Positions 1 to 6,456 of a stretch of 7,717 nucleotides of DNA are shown here, in pieces. Source of the DNA: B1SED10-75 sp964636865 (lineage in GTDB: Bacteria; Bacillota; Dethiobacteria; DTU022; PWGO01); contig CAZWVJ010000052.1 of NCBI GenBank assembly GCA_964636865.1, positions 1-7,717 on the forward strand. Reading direction: 5' to 3'. Below the pieces are notes generated by a model. That model saw only the letters and a list, made by a program, of their open reading frames with translations, had not been told where the DNA came from and made no database searches. How positions within the stretch are numbered: the first letter of the stretch is position 1; each line of letters begins with the position of its first letter. Made by a program: the position numbers and the translations under genes.

Positions 1-108
1 CTGCTATTGATATTTTAAACAATATAAACAGTATTGTCAAAAAAAAACTCTTCCAACTAACAGGAAATAGCATGGGCTTTGTCTAAAGATATAATATCAT
101 TATGCGTT

Positions 109-139
109 TTGTTCAATAGTAATTAAAAGTAAATATAAT
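109..139 (+). promoter_or_regulatory. possible promoter of the PurL-like gene
   Basis: A perfect TATAAT lies at 134-139. The best upstream partners are TTGTTC at 109-114 (19-base spacing) or GTTCAA at 111-116 (17-base spacing), both poor -35 matches. A second TATAAT at 90-95 has no credible -35. The whole 1-191 stretch is very AT-rich, so chance TATAAT matches are expected. It also holds a 6-base inverted repeat (ACAATA at 19-24, TATTGT at 32-37) of unknown meaning. No gene is seen in 1-191. Confidence 0.25.
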
Positions 140-191
140 AGAAGCATTTTAACAAAATTTAATTATTATATAAGAGAAAGGAGAAAAATAA

Positions 192-1298
192 ATGAATCTG
201 GTAGAAAAAGCCTTAATGCACGCTTTATTTGTGCACCTTCATCACAATATCGACAAAGCTATTGATTTTAAAGCATTCCAAAAACTTAACCAGGAAGTAA
301 GCCAAACCTGGCCCGATTCATTACTGGTAGGTCCCGATGCTAACGATGATGCCGCAGTTGTGAAGATACCCGGAGAAAATACTCTTGTAGCTACCAAACA
401 AGAAAGCCATTGTTCTCCCTGTGTGCCCCGTCCTTATGACGGAGCAGCTACCGGCGCCGGAGGCGCAATGCGCGATGTAGTGGCTATGGGAGCCAGGCCC
501 CTCTTTATACTTGATTTTATCGGGACCAGGCCTTTGGATGAAGAGGTTATAGTAGGCGCATGCGGTTTTGAAGGCAAATGCACCTGCGGAGAATGTAAAA
601 GCATGACCAGCCAAGAAAGGCTCAACTTAATGTTAGATGGAATTAAAGAAATGTGCAAAACAATGGATGTATTCATAGCCGGCGGCGGTTTTTCCACTTC
701 ATTCAGCGATATTGTTCCGGCAGTGGTAGTAAGTGTTTTCGGTAAAATGATCACCAAAGAACCGCTTACCAAACCTGCCAAGCAGGCCGGAGATAAATTG
801 ATCATCATTGGAGAAACAGGTAGTGATGGCAACGATACCCTTTACAGGGCAGGCTTGATTTCCGAATTGCGCCCGGCAAAAGCCCTCTTTAATGAAGAAA
901 GGGCAATTATGGATGCCACCCTGGAAGCTTTTAAAACAGAGAAAATCAACTCTTGCTCAGATCTGGGCGCTGCCGGTATTGGAGCCGCCGTATGTGAATC
1001 AGCCCGCTTTGGCAATTTAGGGGCAAATGTTAACCTGGAAGATGTTCCCTTAAAAGAACAAGGACTTTCACCCGAAGAAATATTAATTTGTGAAAGTCAA
1101 GGGCGAATGATGCTGCAGGTTGCCCCCGAAAATGTGGATGAGGTGATGGAAGCAATTAACTCTTCGAGAGTAAATGCAAATGTTATCGGAGAAATAACTT
1201 CTGAAAGCCAATCTGTTTTCACCTATAAAAATGAAAAAATAGCGGTTATACCCAATAACCCTTCCGATGAAACGATAAGAGAGCTTAAAGCCCTCTAA
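192..1298 (+). CDS. PurL/AIR-synthase-like ATP-binding protein, single-module, unknown substrate
   Basis: A 368-residue protein of the PurM/PurL/SelD/HypE/ThiL superfamily, whose members activate a substrate by ATP-dependent phosphoryl transfer. It most resembles the first half of PurL (FGAM synthase): DDAAVV at 52-57, TKQESH at 68-73, GAATGAGG at 84-91, RD then MGARP at 94-103, SDLGAAGIGAAVCESA at 256-271 and ESQGRMML at 301-308. Full small-type PurL is about twice this length, so the second module is absent. The PurL SHNHP motif is altered to SHCSP (72-76), losing the second histidine. A cysteine-rich insert (C124, C130, C132, C135), together with C74 and C77, could bind metal. No purine genes are nearby, so it is probably not a working FGAM synthase. 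The start is supported by AAAGGAG at 177-183, eight bases before the ATG. The fold is confident; the reaction is unknown. Confidence 0.78.
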   Translation: MNLVEKALMHALFVHLHHNIDKAIDFKAFQKLNQEVSQTWPDSLLVGPDANDDAAVVKIPGENTLVATKQESHCSPCVPRPYDGAATGAGGAMRDVVAMGARPLFILDFIGTRPLDEEVIVGACGFEGKCTCGECKSMTSQERLNLMLDGIKEMCKTMDVFIAGGGFSTSFSDIVPAVVVSVFGKMITKEPLTKPAKQAGDKLIIIGETGSDGNDTLYRAGLISELRPAKALFNEERAIMDATLEAFKTEKINSCSDLGAAGIGAAVCESARFGNLGANVNLEDVPLKEQGLSPEEILICESQGRMMLQVAPENVDEVMEAINSSRVNANVIGEITSESQSVFTYKNEKIAVIPNNPSDETIRELKAL

Positions 1299-1304
1299 AA
1301 AACT

Positions 1305-1326
1305 AAGTAGTTATTAATACTTTTTT
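1305..1326. terminator. weak bidirectional terminator between convergent genes
   Basis: AAGTA at 1305-1309 pairs with TACTT at 1318-1322 around an 8-base loop, followed by a T run to 1326. On the other strand the hairpin is followed by another T-rich stretch (complement of the A run at 1297-1302). The stem is short and AT-rich. The main support is its position between two convergent stop codons only 26 bases apart. Confidence 0.35.
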
Positions 1327-1582
1327 ATCTGTCCCTCTGCAGGTCGTAAAGTATTTTTTCCAAATACCATTCCTCGGAGCGATTGGGATGTTTTTGCTGT
1401 AAATTGGCAATATATCTATTAATAGTTTCATCTGCCTGCTGGGGAGGCATGTTTAACTGTTTACGACATTCCGCCCTTAAACTTTTCACTTTTGTCGATT
1501 CAACCCCGCCTCGTCTCCAATAAACAAAAGCAATCACACCGATAATCACCAATATAATTACCACCGTCAAAGCCGTATCCAT
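1325..1582 (-). CDS. small single-pass membrane protein of unknown function
   Basis: An 85-residue protein. Residues 4-21 form one hydrophobic helix, followed by WRRGG, which by the positive-inside rule places the C-terminal part in the cytoplasm. The soluble part (about 27-85) is charged, probably helical, and ends in a segment containing HPNRSEEWYLEKILYDLQRD. The start is well supported: AAAAGGAGG lies nine bases before the ATG. It has only two cysteines or fewer and no recognisable catalytic motif. It is convergent with the PurL-like gene and divergent from the DUF362 gene, so it is probably transcribed alone. I do not recognise a named family. Reality as a gene is supported by the strong ribosome site and the coherent membrane-anchor architecture. 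Confidence 0.7.
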   Translation of the reverse strand: MDTALTVVIILVIIGVIAFVYWRRGGVESTKVKSLRAECRKQLNMPPQQADETINRYIANLQQKHPNRSEEWYLEKILYDLQRDR

Positions 1583-1670
1583 AAATTATCTCCTCCTTTT
1601 AAACAAGAATTACATACTACTTTAAAATTACTCTTAAATTACAGCATCACTTTCTTCTATATTAATATTA

Positions 1671-1692
1671 ATTTTATAAAAAAATATAAAAT
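1671..1692. repeat. A/T-only inverted repeat in the divergent promoter region
   Basis: ATTTTATA (1671-1678) and TATAAAAT (1685-1692) are perfect inverted arms around six A residues. It sits in the 255-base divergent intergenic region, within the presumed leader of the small membrane protein gene. With no G or C it could be chance in such AT-rich DNA, or a bent or operator site. Confidence 0.25.
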
Positions 1693-1705
1693 CCTACCTC
1701 ACTTC

Positions 1706-1734
1706 ATTATAGTTTTTATTAATGTTTGCCGGAA
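1706..1734 (-). promoter_or_regulatory. possible promoter of the small membrane protein gene
   Basis: On the minus strand a perfect TATAAT (1711 to 1706) has TTCCGG (1734 to 1729) at 17-base spacing. The -10 is ideal but the -35 is poor. Transcription from here would give a leader of about 120 bases before the ATG at 1582. Confidence 0.3.
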
Positions 1735-1773
1735 AGAATATTATATGCTCTAATGCTTGTGTTGATGGAAAAT

Positions 1774-1782
1774 TGATATAAT
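1774..1782 (+). promoter_or_regulatory. extended -10 promoter for the DUF362-rlmN pair
   Basis: TGATATAAT at 1774-1782 is a perfect extended -10 (TGnTATAAT). No good -35 is present at 16-18 bases upstream, which extended -10 promoters tolerate. The transcript would start near 1789, about 50 bases before the ATG at 1838, with a GGTGGTGAG ribosome site at 1824-1832. Confidence 0.42.
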
Positions 1783-1837
1783 GATAGTATGTGAAAGAAT
1801 TAAAATAATAACTAATAAAAAATGGTGGTGAGAAGTT

Positions 1838-2977
1838 ATGAATAAAAACAAAAAAGCAAAGGTTTACTACGTAGATAGGCGCTCTACCGGACATGAAAGT
1901 AGTTTAAGGAATAAACTAAAACATTTAATAGAAAAGGCAGACACTCCCAAAATGATTTCACCCGGAGACATGGTGGGTGTAAAATTACATTTTGGAGAAA
2001 AGGGCAACACTACCTATATACATCCTACACTGGTTAGAGAAACAGTAAACTACGTAAAGGAGAACCAGGGTGAACCCTTTTTAACCGATACTAATACTCT
2101 CTACGTAGGAAAACGATCTAACGCTGCCCAACACCTGCAAACTGCCCTGGAAAACGGTTTTTCTTTTGTAACTGCCGGCGCTCCTCTTATCATTGCCGAT
2201 GGTTTAAAAGGGCGCAGTTACCAAAAATTAGAGGTAGATTTGAAACATTTCCAAACCGTTAATATTGCCGCAGAAATCGAAGAAGCCGATGCCATGATAG
2301 TTCTTTCTCATACCAAAGGACATATTTTATTTGGATTCGGCGGTGCCTTAAAAAACCTGGGGATGGGATGCAGTAACCGCACAGGCAAACAATACATCCA
2401 TTCTCCCATGTTGCCGGAAATAAACCCACGCAGATGCATAGCTTGCGGGGAATGCCTTGACTGGTGCCCCGAAAATGCTATTTCTATTATTAGCAATGAA
2501 GAGGGCAAAGAAATTGCCCACATAGACGAAGAAAAATGCATAGGCTGTGCCGAATGCATAGTTGTTTGCCGCCACAAAGGTGTAAAAATCCAGTGGAAAA
2601 CCGACATAAAAGAATTGCAAGAAAAGTTGGTGGAGTATGCTTACGGGTCAGTAAGGAGCAAAACCGACAAGTGCCTTTATGTAAACTTTCTCATGGATAT
2701 TATTCCCGATTGTGATTGCAACAGCTGGAGCGATGCTCCCATAGTCCCTGACATCGGTATTTTGGCATCTTCAGATCCGGTAGCTATTGATCAAGCCTCA
2801 ATAGATTTAATCAACCAACAAACAGGATTACCCGGAACAGCATTGGAGAAAGCAGTATCACCGGGTGAAGACAAGATCTTGGGCACTTATCCTCATTGCA
2901 ATTACGCTACAAGTTTTGAATATGCCGAAGAGCTGGGCATGGGAACTACTGATTATGAGTTGGAAAAAATAGATTAA
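1838..2977 (+). CDS. DUF362 domain protein with two [4Fe-4S] clusters
   Basis: A 379-residue, probably cytoplasmic iron-sulfur protein of the DUF362 family. A DUF362 region spans about 7-195, with GVKLHFGEKGN at 47-57 and a conserved SHTKGH segment near 157-162. A bacterial two-cluster ferredoxin module follows: C200-x2-C203-x2-C206-x3-C210-P, and C234-x2-C237-x2-C240-x3-C244. The DUF362 signature then resumes at 291-320, with DCDC (291-294), VPDIGILASSDPVAIDQAS and surrounding residues. No signal peptide or membrane helix is seen. The biochemical role of this family is not established; the ferredoxin insert suggests electron transfer or cluster handling. It lies 35 bases upstream of rlmN on the same strand, so the two are probably co-transcribed. 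The ATG follows a GGTGGTGAG ribosome site. Family assignment is firm; function is open. Confidence 0.9.
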   Translation: MNKNKKAKVYYVDRRSTGHESSLRNKLKHLIEKADTPKMISPGDMVGVKLHFGEKGNTTYIHPTLVRETVNYVKENQGEPFLTDTNTLYVGKRSNAAQHLQTALENGFSFVTAGAPLIIADGLKGRSYQKLEVDLKHFQTVNIAAEIEEADAMIVLSHTKGHILFGFGGALKNLGMGCSNRTGKQYIHSPMLPEINPRRCIACGECLDWCPENAISIISNEEGKEIAHIDEEKCIGCAECIVVCRHKGVKIQWKTDIKELQEKLVEYAYGSVRSKTDKCLYVNFLMDIIPDCDCNSWSDAPIVPDIGILASSDPVAIDQASIDLINQQTGLPGTALEKAVSPGEDKILGTYPHCNYATSFEYAEELGMGTTDYELEKID

Positions 2978-3012
2978 GCAATTTCTTTTTAGATTTAGCT
3001 TTTAGGTAGGAA

Positions 3013-4071
3013 GTGGATAATTTGGGCAAAACCAAGAAAATGCTGAAAAACTATTCTCCCCGGGAAATAATCGACTTATTCAAAGACTTGAACGAACCCT
3101 CATACAGAGCAGATCAAATTACAAACTGGATATATAAGAAAAAAATACTCAACATTGATGAAATGACGAATTTACCCGTTTACTTAAGGGAAAAGTTAAA
3201 AAATGAAGTAAATATAAATATGCTAAATATTAAAAAAAAGCTGGTTTCTCCTAAAGACGGCACGATTAAATACTTATTTGAAACCTTAGATAGAGAGTTA
3301 TTAGAGTGCGTGGTAATGAAGCAATATTACGGCAATACGGTTTGCATTTCATCACAAATAGGCTGCGCTCTGGGGTGTTTGTTTTGCGCATCCACAAAAG
3401 GCGGATTAGTTAGAAACTTAACTTCGGGAGAAATGCTGGATCAAGTTATTTTAGCCGAAAGATATTCGGGAGAAGAGGAAAGAATCAATAATATAGTAGT
3501 AATGGGAATGGGAGAGCCCTTATACAACCTGAATAATTTGATCAGATTTTTGCAGACAGCAAATGATGCTAAAGGGCTGGGTATCAGTTTAAGAAATATT
3601 ACTGTTTCTACAGCAGGTATTGCCCCCAAAATAACTGAATTCGCCGAGGAAAAAATGCCGGTAACCCTTGCAGTGTCCCTCCATGCTCCCGATGATCAAA
3701 CCAGGTCAAAAATCATGCCCATTAACAAAAAATACCCCTTAAAAAAAGTTTTGGATTCATGTGAAACATATATTGATAAAGTAGGGAGGCAGGTAACTTT
3801 CGAATACATTCTGCTGGCAGGCATTAATGATAGTAAAAAAAAAGCATACAAACTAGCGCATTTAATTCAAGGCCGGTTGTGCCATGTTAATTTGATACCG
3901 GCAAATCAGGTGGATCATGTGGGAATGAAAGGTGTACAAAGACCTGATAAAAAACGAATTAATGATTTTTTTGAGATTTTAAGGGAGAATAAAATTTCGG
4001 TTTCAATTCGCAAAGAGCAGGGTGAAGACATAGAAGGAGCATGCGGGCAGCTGCGTCGCCGAAACTTATGA
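3013..4071 (+). CDS. rlmN: dual-specificity RNA methyltransferase RlmN (23S rRNA A2503 / tRNA A37)
   Basis: A radical-SAM enzyme making 2-methyladenosine at 23S rRNA A2503 and, in some bacteria, tRNA A37. The 352-residue length is normal. Numbered from the GTG, C118, C122 and C125 (CALGCLFC) bind the [4Fe-4S] cluster. C344 in the C-terminal ACGQL is the methyl-carrying cysteine. C111 in CISSQ matches the second conserved cysteine seven residues before the cluster. MGMGEP (164-169), SLHAP and the NLIP.N segment are family hallmarks. CAST followed by GG after the cluster is, as I recall, common in clostridial RlmN. Cfr is the close relative, but the MGMGEPLYN and DIEGACGQL context fits RlmN better. 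The start is uncertain: GTG 3013 follows AGGTAGG closely, TTG 3022 is better spaced from it, and ATG 3040 would still keep the core. Likely transcribed with the DUF362 gene. Confidence 0.94.
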   Translation: MDNLGKTKKMLKNYSPREIIDLFKDLNEPSYRADQITNWIYKKKILNIDEMTNLPVYLREKLKNEVNINMLNIKKKLVSPKDGTIKYLFETLDRELLECVVMKQYYGNTVCISSQIGCALGCLFCASTKGGLVRNLTSGEMLDQVILAERYSGEEERINNIVVMGMGEPLYNLNNLIRFLQTANDAKGLGISLRNITVSTAGIAPKITEFAEEKMPVTLAVSLHAPDDQTRSKIMPINKKYPLKKVLDSCETYIDKVGRQVTFEYILLAGINDSKKKAYKLAHLIQGRLCHVNLIPANQVDHVGMKGVQRPDKKRINDFFEILRENKISVSIRKEQGEDIEGACGQLRRRNL

Positions 4072-4140
4072 TAATTAGGGAGGAAAAGATAATACTATTC
4101 TGGCAGGGCAAATTTATCTTCAAAATACATGCTTCTGCCT

Positions 4141-5391
4141 TTATTCCTCTAAAAGATACAGCCGAAGCAGATAGAGGGCAGCTTGGGAAGCCCTTTCCTT
4201 GATTTCCCGGCGGCTGCCCCAAAATTCGTAACGCTTACAAGATAAATCTCGCTCTGTTTCCAGGGCAATATAAGTTAAACCCACAGGTTTTTCCGGGGTT
4301 CCCCCTGTAGGGCCTGCAATACCGGTAATACTAAGCCCTATATGGGCATCACTTAAAAGCCGGACGCATCGGGCCATCTCGGAAGCCACTTCTTCGCTAA
4401 CAGCACCGTGCCTTTCAATCAAGTCAGGATCAACCCCAAGAATTTCCGTCTTGGCCGGGTTGCTGTAAGTTACCAAACCTGATTTAAAATAACCGGAGCT
4501 ATTGGAAATATTAGTCATACGGTGACTCAAATAACCACCGGAACAAGATTCAGCCAGGGCCACTGTTTTTTCCTGTTCCCACAACAATTTTGCCACAGCC
4601 ATTTCCAGGTTTTCATCGTCTTCTCCATAGACATAATTACCCAAAACAGCTTTAAGTTCTGCGGCTGTTTCTTCAATAAGGTTATTTGCTTCCTGAGTTG
4701 AAGGAGCAAAAGCCGTAATACGCAAATGAATTTCAGCCCCCTTGGCCAAAGGCGCTATGGTGGGATTACTTTGACGGTCTAAAATATCTTTTATTTTGCT
4801 TACCAATGAAGATTCACCTATTCCCACAATTCGCAAAATTTTGGACTGCAAAACCCCCAATTCTCCGGTAGACTGTAATCTTTCTTGCAGACGAGGCACT
4901 ACCTGATTTTGAAACATGGGCGTCACTTCTTTCGGCGGCCCGGGGAGTAATACTACAATTTGACCTTGTTTTTCTAAATAAATTCCCGGCGCCGTACCTC
5001 TATCATTGGGTAAAAGTTCCCCGCCCCGGGGAACCATAGCTTGTTTCCGATTTACTTCAGGCATGGAGCGTAAGCGTTTCCCAAAAAAATCTTCCAGTGT
5101 TTTTTCCCAAAATTCATTTTTTCCCAGGGGCAGATTTAGCACCTCGGCAACTGCTTCCCGAGTTATATCATCTTCTGTAGGTCCGAGTCCACCAACTAAA
5201 ATTACCAGATCAGTCCGTTGAAGAGCCAGGGCAAATACTTCTTTCAGGCGTTTTTCATTATCACCTACTACTGACTGATAGTAAACTCCTACACCCAGAG
5301 CAGATAATTCCCGGGCTATCTCCCGGGCATTGGTATTTGTAATTTGCCCCATTAGTAATTCGGTGCCAACTGTTATGATTTCACATCGCAT
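4141..5391 (-). CDS. cinA: CinA, nucleotide/NMN-processing protein (MoCF-like plus PncC domains)
   Basis: A full-length two-domain CinA of 416 residues. The N-terminal MoaB/MogA-like domain (1-170) shows ITVGTELLMGQITNTNA, GGLGPTEDD (67-75), NRKQA (114-118) and LLPGPPKE (148-155). A middle region (about 175-250) precedes the C-terminal PncC-type nicotinamide-nucleotide amidohydrolase domain (about 262-416), with AESCSGG (280-286), GLVTYSN and TGIAGPTGGT (356-365). Characterised CinA proteins combine ADP-ribose pyrophosphatase and NMN deamidase activity in NAD salvage, acting in the cytoplasm. The name comes from competence induction in streptococci. The start chosen is ATG 5391, where family homology begins and AGAGG lies ten bases upstream. 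An upstream in-frame GTG at 5445 would add 18 residues outside the family. Often cinA lies beside pgsA and recA in Bacillota; neither is next to it here. Confidence 0.95.
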   Translation of the reverse strand: MRCEIITVGTELLMGQITNTNAREIARELSALGVGVYYQSVVGDNEKRLKEVFALALQRTDLVILVGGLGPTEDDITREAVAEVLNLPLGKNEFWEKTLEDFFGKRLRSMPEVNRKQAMVPRGGELLPNDRGTAPGIYLEKQGQIVVLLPGPPKEVTPMFQNQVVPRLQERLQSTGELGVLQSKILRIVGIGESSLVSKIKDILDRQSNPTIAPLAKGAEIHLRITAFAPSTQEANNLIEETAAELKAVLGNYVYGEDDENLEMAVAKLLWEQEKTVALAESCSGGYLSHRMTNISNSSGYFKSGLVTYSNPAKTEILGVDPDLIERHGAVSEEVASEMARCVRLLSDAHIGLSITGIAGPTGGTPEKPVGLTYIALETERDLSCKRYEFWGSRREIKERASQAALYLLRLYLLEE

Positions 5392-5401
5392 ATAAGCCAA
5401 A

Positions 5402-5406
5402 CCTCT
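5402..5406 (-). promoter_or_regulatory. ribosome site that fixes the cinA start
   Basis: AGAGG on the minus strand, ten bases before ATG 5391. It supports this ATG over the in-frame GTG at 5445, which has no good purine-rich site in front of it. Confidence 0.55.
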
Positions 5407-5454
5407 TTTCCAAATTCTTTTCCGCAACTCAGCCGCCTGCCCCACGTGAATTTT

Positions 5455-5475
5455 TCAGACGCAAACAGGCATCAT
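5455..5475 (-). other. possible leader mini-ORF in front of cinA
   Basis: Minus-strand AGGTGG then GGAG is followed by ATG ATG and four more codons (MMPVCV) before TGA. The TGA is in the same frame as the GTG at 5445 and as cinA itself, 63 bases upstream of the cinA ATG. A second frame gives MFQVVEK ending in an ATGA overlap with this start. Either could be a translated leader, the remnant of a longer upstream gene, or chance. Confidence 0.2.
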
Positions 5476-5529
5476 TTCTCCACCACCTGGAACATACGCC
5501 AAAATGCTGCAAGTAAAAAATAAAACAAA

Positions 5530-5559
5530 GCAAATCACTTTTGCGACCTAACGGCAAAA
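5530..5559 (-). other. overlapping inverted repeats upstream of cinA
   Basis: On the minus strand three short arms occur in order: TTTTGC (5559 to 5554), GCAAAA (5544 to 5539) and TTTGC (5534 to 5530). The middle arm can pair with either neighbour. The second pairing is followed by a T-rich run (5529 to 5515), as in a weak attenuator. Stems are only 5-6 base pairs, so this is tentative. The rest of 5392-5737 is AT-rich and holds no convincing gene; no good -35/-10 pair for cinA was found. Confidence 0.22.
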
Positions 5560-5608
5560 AGAACCAATATCGGTATTAAAAGCAAAAAGATATTTATATT
5601 AATTTTGA

Positions 5609-5621
5609 TGGCATCTTGCCA
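5609..5621. repeat. perfect inverted repeat TGGCA-TCT-TGCCA
   Basis: Arms of five bases around a 3-base centre, the most GC-rich symmetric site in the 350-base region upstream of cinA. Its size and symmetry suit a dimeric repressor, but no known operator was recognised. A second perfect palindrome, CCTCATGAGG, lies at 5701-5710. Confidence 0.3.
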
Positions 5622-5737
5622 CTTGTAAAAATGACTACTTTAAATGCACTTTAATAAATCAAAAAAATAGTATCACATAATAAAGAAGTAAAACAACCAA
5701 CCTCATGAGGAATAATATAAATAACCCTTTAAAAATA

Positions 5738-5783
5738 ATTAAAGTTGGAGAAAGTCTATTTATTGACTCTCTCCAACTTTAAT
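5738..5783 (-). terminator. strong intrinsic terminator of the acidic secreted protein gene
   Basis: ATTAAAGTTGGAGA (5738-5751) pairs perfectly with TCTCCAACTTTAAT (5770-5783). Four further inner pairs (AGTC/GACT) follow after one mismatch, around an 8-base loop. On the minus strand the hairpin is followed by a T-rich tail (AATTATTTTT, about 5740 to 5731), and it begins 60 bases after the TAA at 5844. This is the best hairpin in the window and also insulates cinA. Confidence 0.75.
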
Positions 5784-5843
5784 ATACTTAATACAGGCAA
5801 ATTATCTTAAGCGTACTTGAATAATTAGGCCTCTACTCCTGTT

Positions 5844-6388
5844 TTAACGAGGAGGACCCTTTCCATTATTCTGAGCTCTTTCGAAATTTTCTCTGGCATG
5901 TTCAGGCGCATGTGCGGGAGGTCCTTTGCCTTTTGAGTTGTTTCCATTTTCGGACTCACCGTTATCCGCCTCTTCATCACCGTTTTCCCCGTTTTCGTTA
6001 TTGGCTTCTNNNNNNNNNNNNNNNNNNNNNNNNNNNNNNNNNNNNNNNNNNNNNNNNNNNNNNNNNNNNNNNNNNNNNNNNNNNNNNNNNNNNNNNNNNN
6101 NNNNNNNNNCTCACCGTTATCCGCCTCTTCATCACCGTTTTCCCCGTTTTCGTTATTGGCTTCTCCATCACCGTTTTCTGCTTCTCCGTTTTCACCCTCT
6201 TCATCCTTAGCTTCCTCGTCACCATCTTCGTTTTCCTCATCTTCTACAACTTCTTCCACCGGCTCGCTGTTTTCTCCCTCATAGTCGGCATCCAAGGGCG
6301 ATACTTCCGGCCCTGCCAGCACTGCGCTACCTCCGACACCAAGGAGAAAAACTACTACCACAGCTAAAACCTTCACCTTAACCTTCAT
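5844..6388 (-). CDS. secreted acidic Asn/Gly-rich repeat protein, c-di-GMP riboswitch-controlled, broken by assembly gap
   Basis: A small exported protein of unknown function. MKVKVKV begins a signal peptide with a hydrophobic core (8-18) and an SAVLA cleavage site after residue 25. The mature part is almost all Glu, Asp, Asn and Gly (about 33-98), likely disordered and strongly negative. The C-terminus holds two GKGPP motifs flanking a short helix-prone segment with HAPEHARENFERAQNN. A 100-N gap lies inside. The frame carried through the Ns gives an implausible basic tail. If the identical 55-base flanks are overlapped, the frame runs cleanly to TAA 5846-5844, giving 129 residues. True length may be greater if copies are missing. 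AAAGGAGG (6405 to 6398) precedes ATG 6388 by nine bases; an adjacent GTG at 6391 is an alternative start. The acidic stretch could bind Ca2+ or other cations (inference). Confidence 0.82.
5955..6009 (-). repeat. 55-base copy on the left side of the gap
   Basis: Identical over all 55 bases to 6110-6164 and ending exactly at the first N. It encodes ANNENGENGDEEADNGE in the acidic protein. The identity stops at the edge: beyond 5955 the codons change to the unique C-terminal part. Confidence 0.9.
6010..6109. other. assembly gap of exactly 100 Ns
   Basis: A run of 100 N, the usual placeholder for a gap of unknown size. It falls inside a repetitive coding region whose two edges are the same 55-base sequence. 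Real missing sequence may be zero (the edges overlap) or several repeat units. Confidence 0.97.
6110..6164 (-). repeat. 55-base copy on the right side of the gap
   Basis: Identical to 5955-6009 and starting immediately after the last N. Beyond 6164 the two sides differ, which marks the exact 55-base limit of the duplication. Confidence 0.9.
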
Positions 6389-6397
6389 CACTCTTAG

Positions 6398-6440
6398 CCT
6401 CCTTTAGCAATATTTCAGCTTCCTGCCGGTTTTGAAGAGG
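6398..6440 (-). promoter_or_regulatory. possible ribosome-site sequestering hairpin below the riboswitch
   Basis: CCTCTT (6440 to 6435) can pair with the ribosome site AGGAGG (6403 to 6398), five Watson-Crick pairs and one G-U, with a 31-base loop. No GC-rich hairpin with a T run is seen between the riboswitch and the start codon, so control of translation is more likely than premature termination. This is an inference from short pairings. Confidence 0.3.
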
Positions 6441-6456
6441 GAAAACACTTAAAATA

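Noticed and set aside
192..1298. Authentic PurL, SelD, HypE or ThiL
   Set aside because: It is half the length of PurL and lacks the HNHP motif. Its sequence follows the PurL motif pattern rather than SelD, HypE or ThiL, and no purine, selenium, hydrogenase or thiamine genes are adjacent.
3013..4071. Cfr antibiotic-resistance methyltransferase
   Set aside because: CISSQ and the C-terminal ACGQL are shared by both families, but the overall motif set, especially the GMGEPLYN segment, fits RlmN.
4102..4139. GGCAG/CTGCC hairpin between rlmN and cinA as a terminator
   Set aside because: The loop is over 20 bases long, the added pairs are G-U, and the following TTTATTCC is not a convincing T run.
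4078..4194. Orphan GGGAGG site after rlmN followed by an open frame
   Set aside because: No ATG, GTG or TTG lies at a usable distance, and the frame soon becomes antisense to the end of cinA. Probably chance.
5392..5445. An 18-residue N-terminal extension of CinA from GTG 5445
   Set aside because: CinA homology begins at ATG 5391, which has its own AGAGG site; the GTG lacks a good ribosome site.
5912..6367. Plus-strand reading frames across the gap, rich in Phe, Ser and Pro
   Set aside because: They are antisense shadows of the Glu/Asp-rich coding strand, contain the N run, and have no ribosome site.
5825..6391. A 188-residue protein read straight through the 100 Ns
   Set aside because: The gap length is a placeholder, so the frame across it is arbitrary. 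The resulting tail (rich in Lys, Arg and Thr) is an out-of-frame reading of the same 55-base copy that encodes the acidic segment on the other side.
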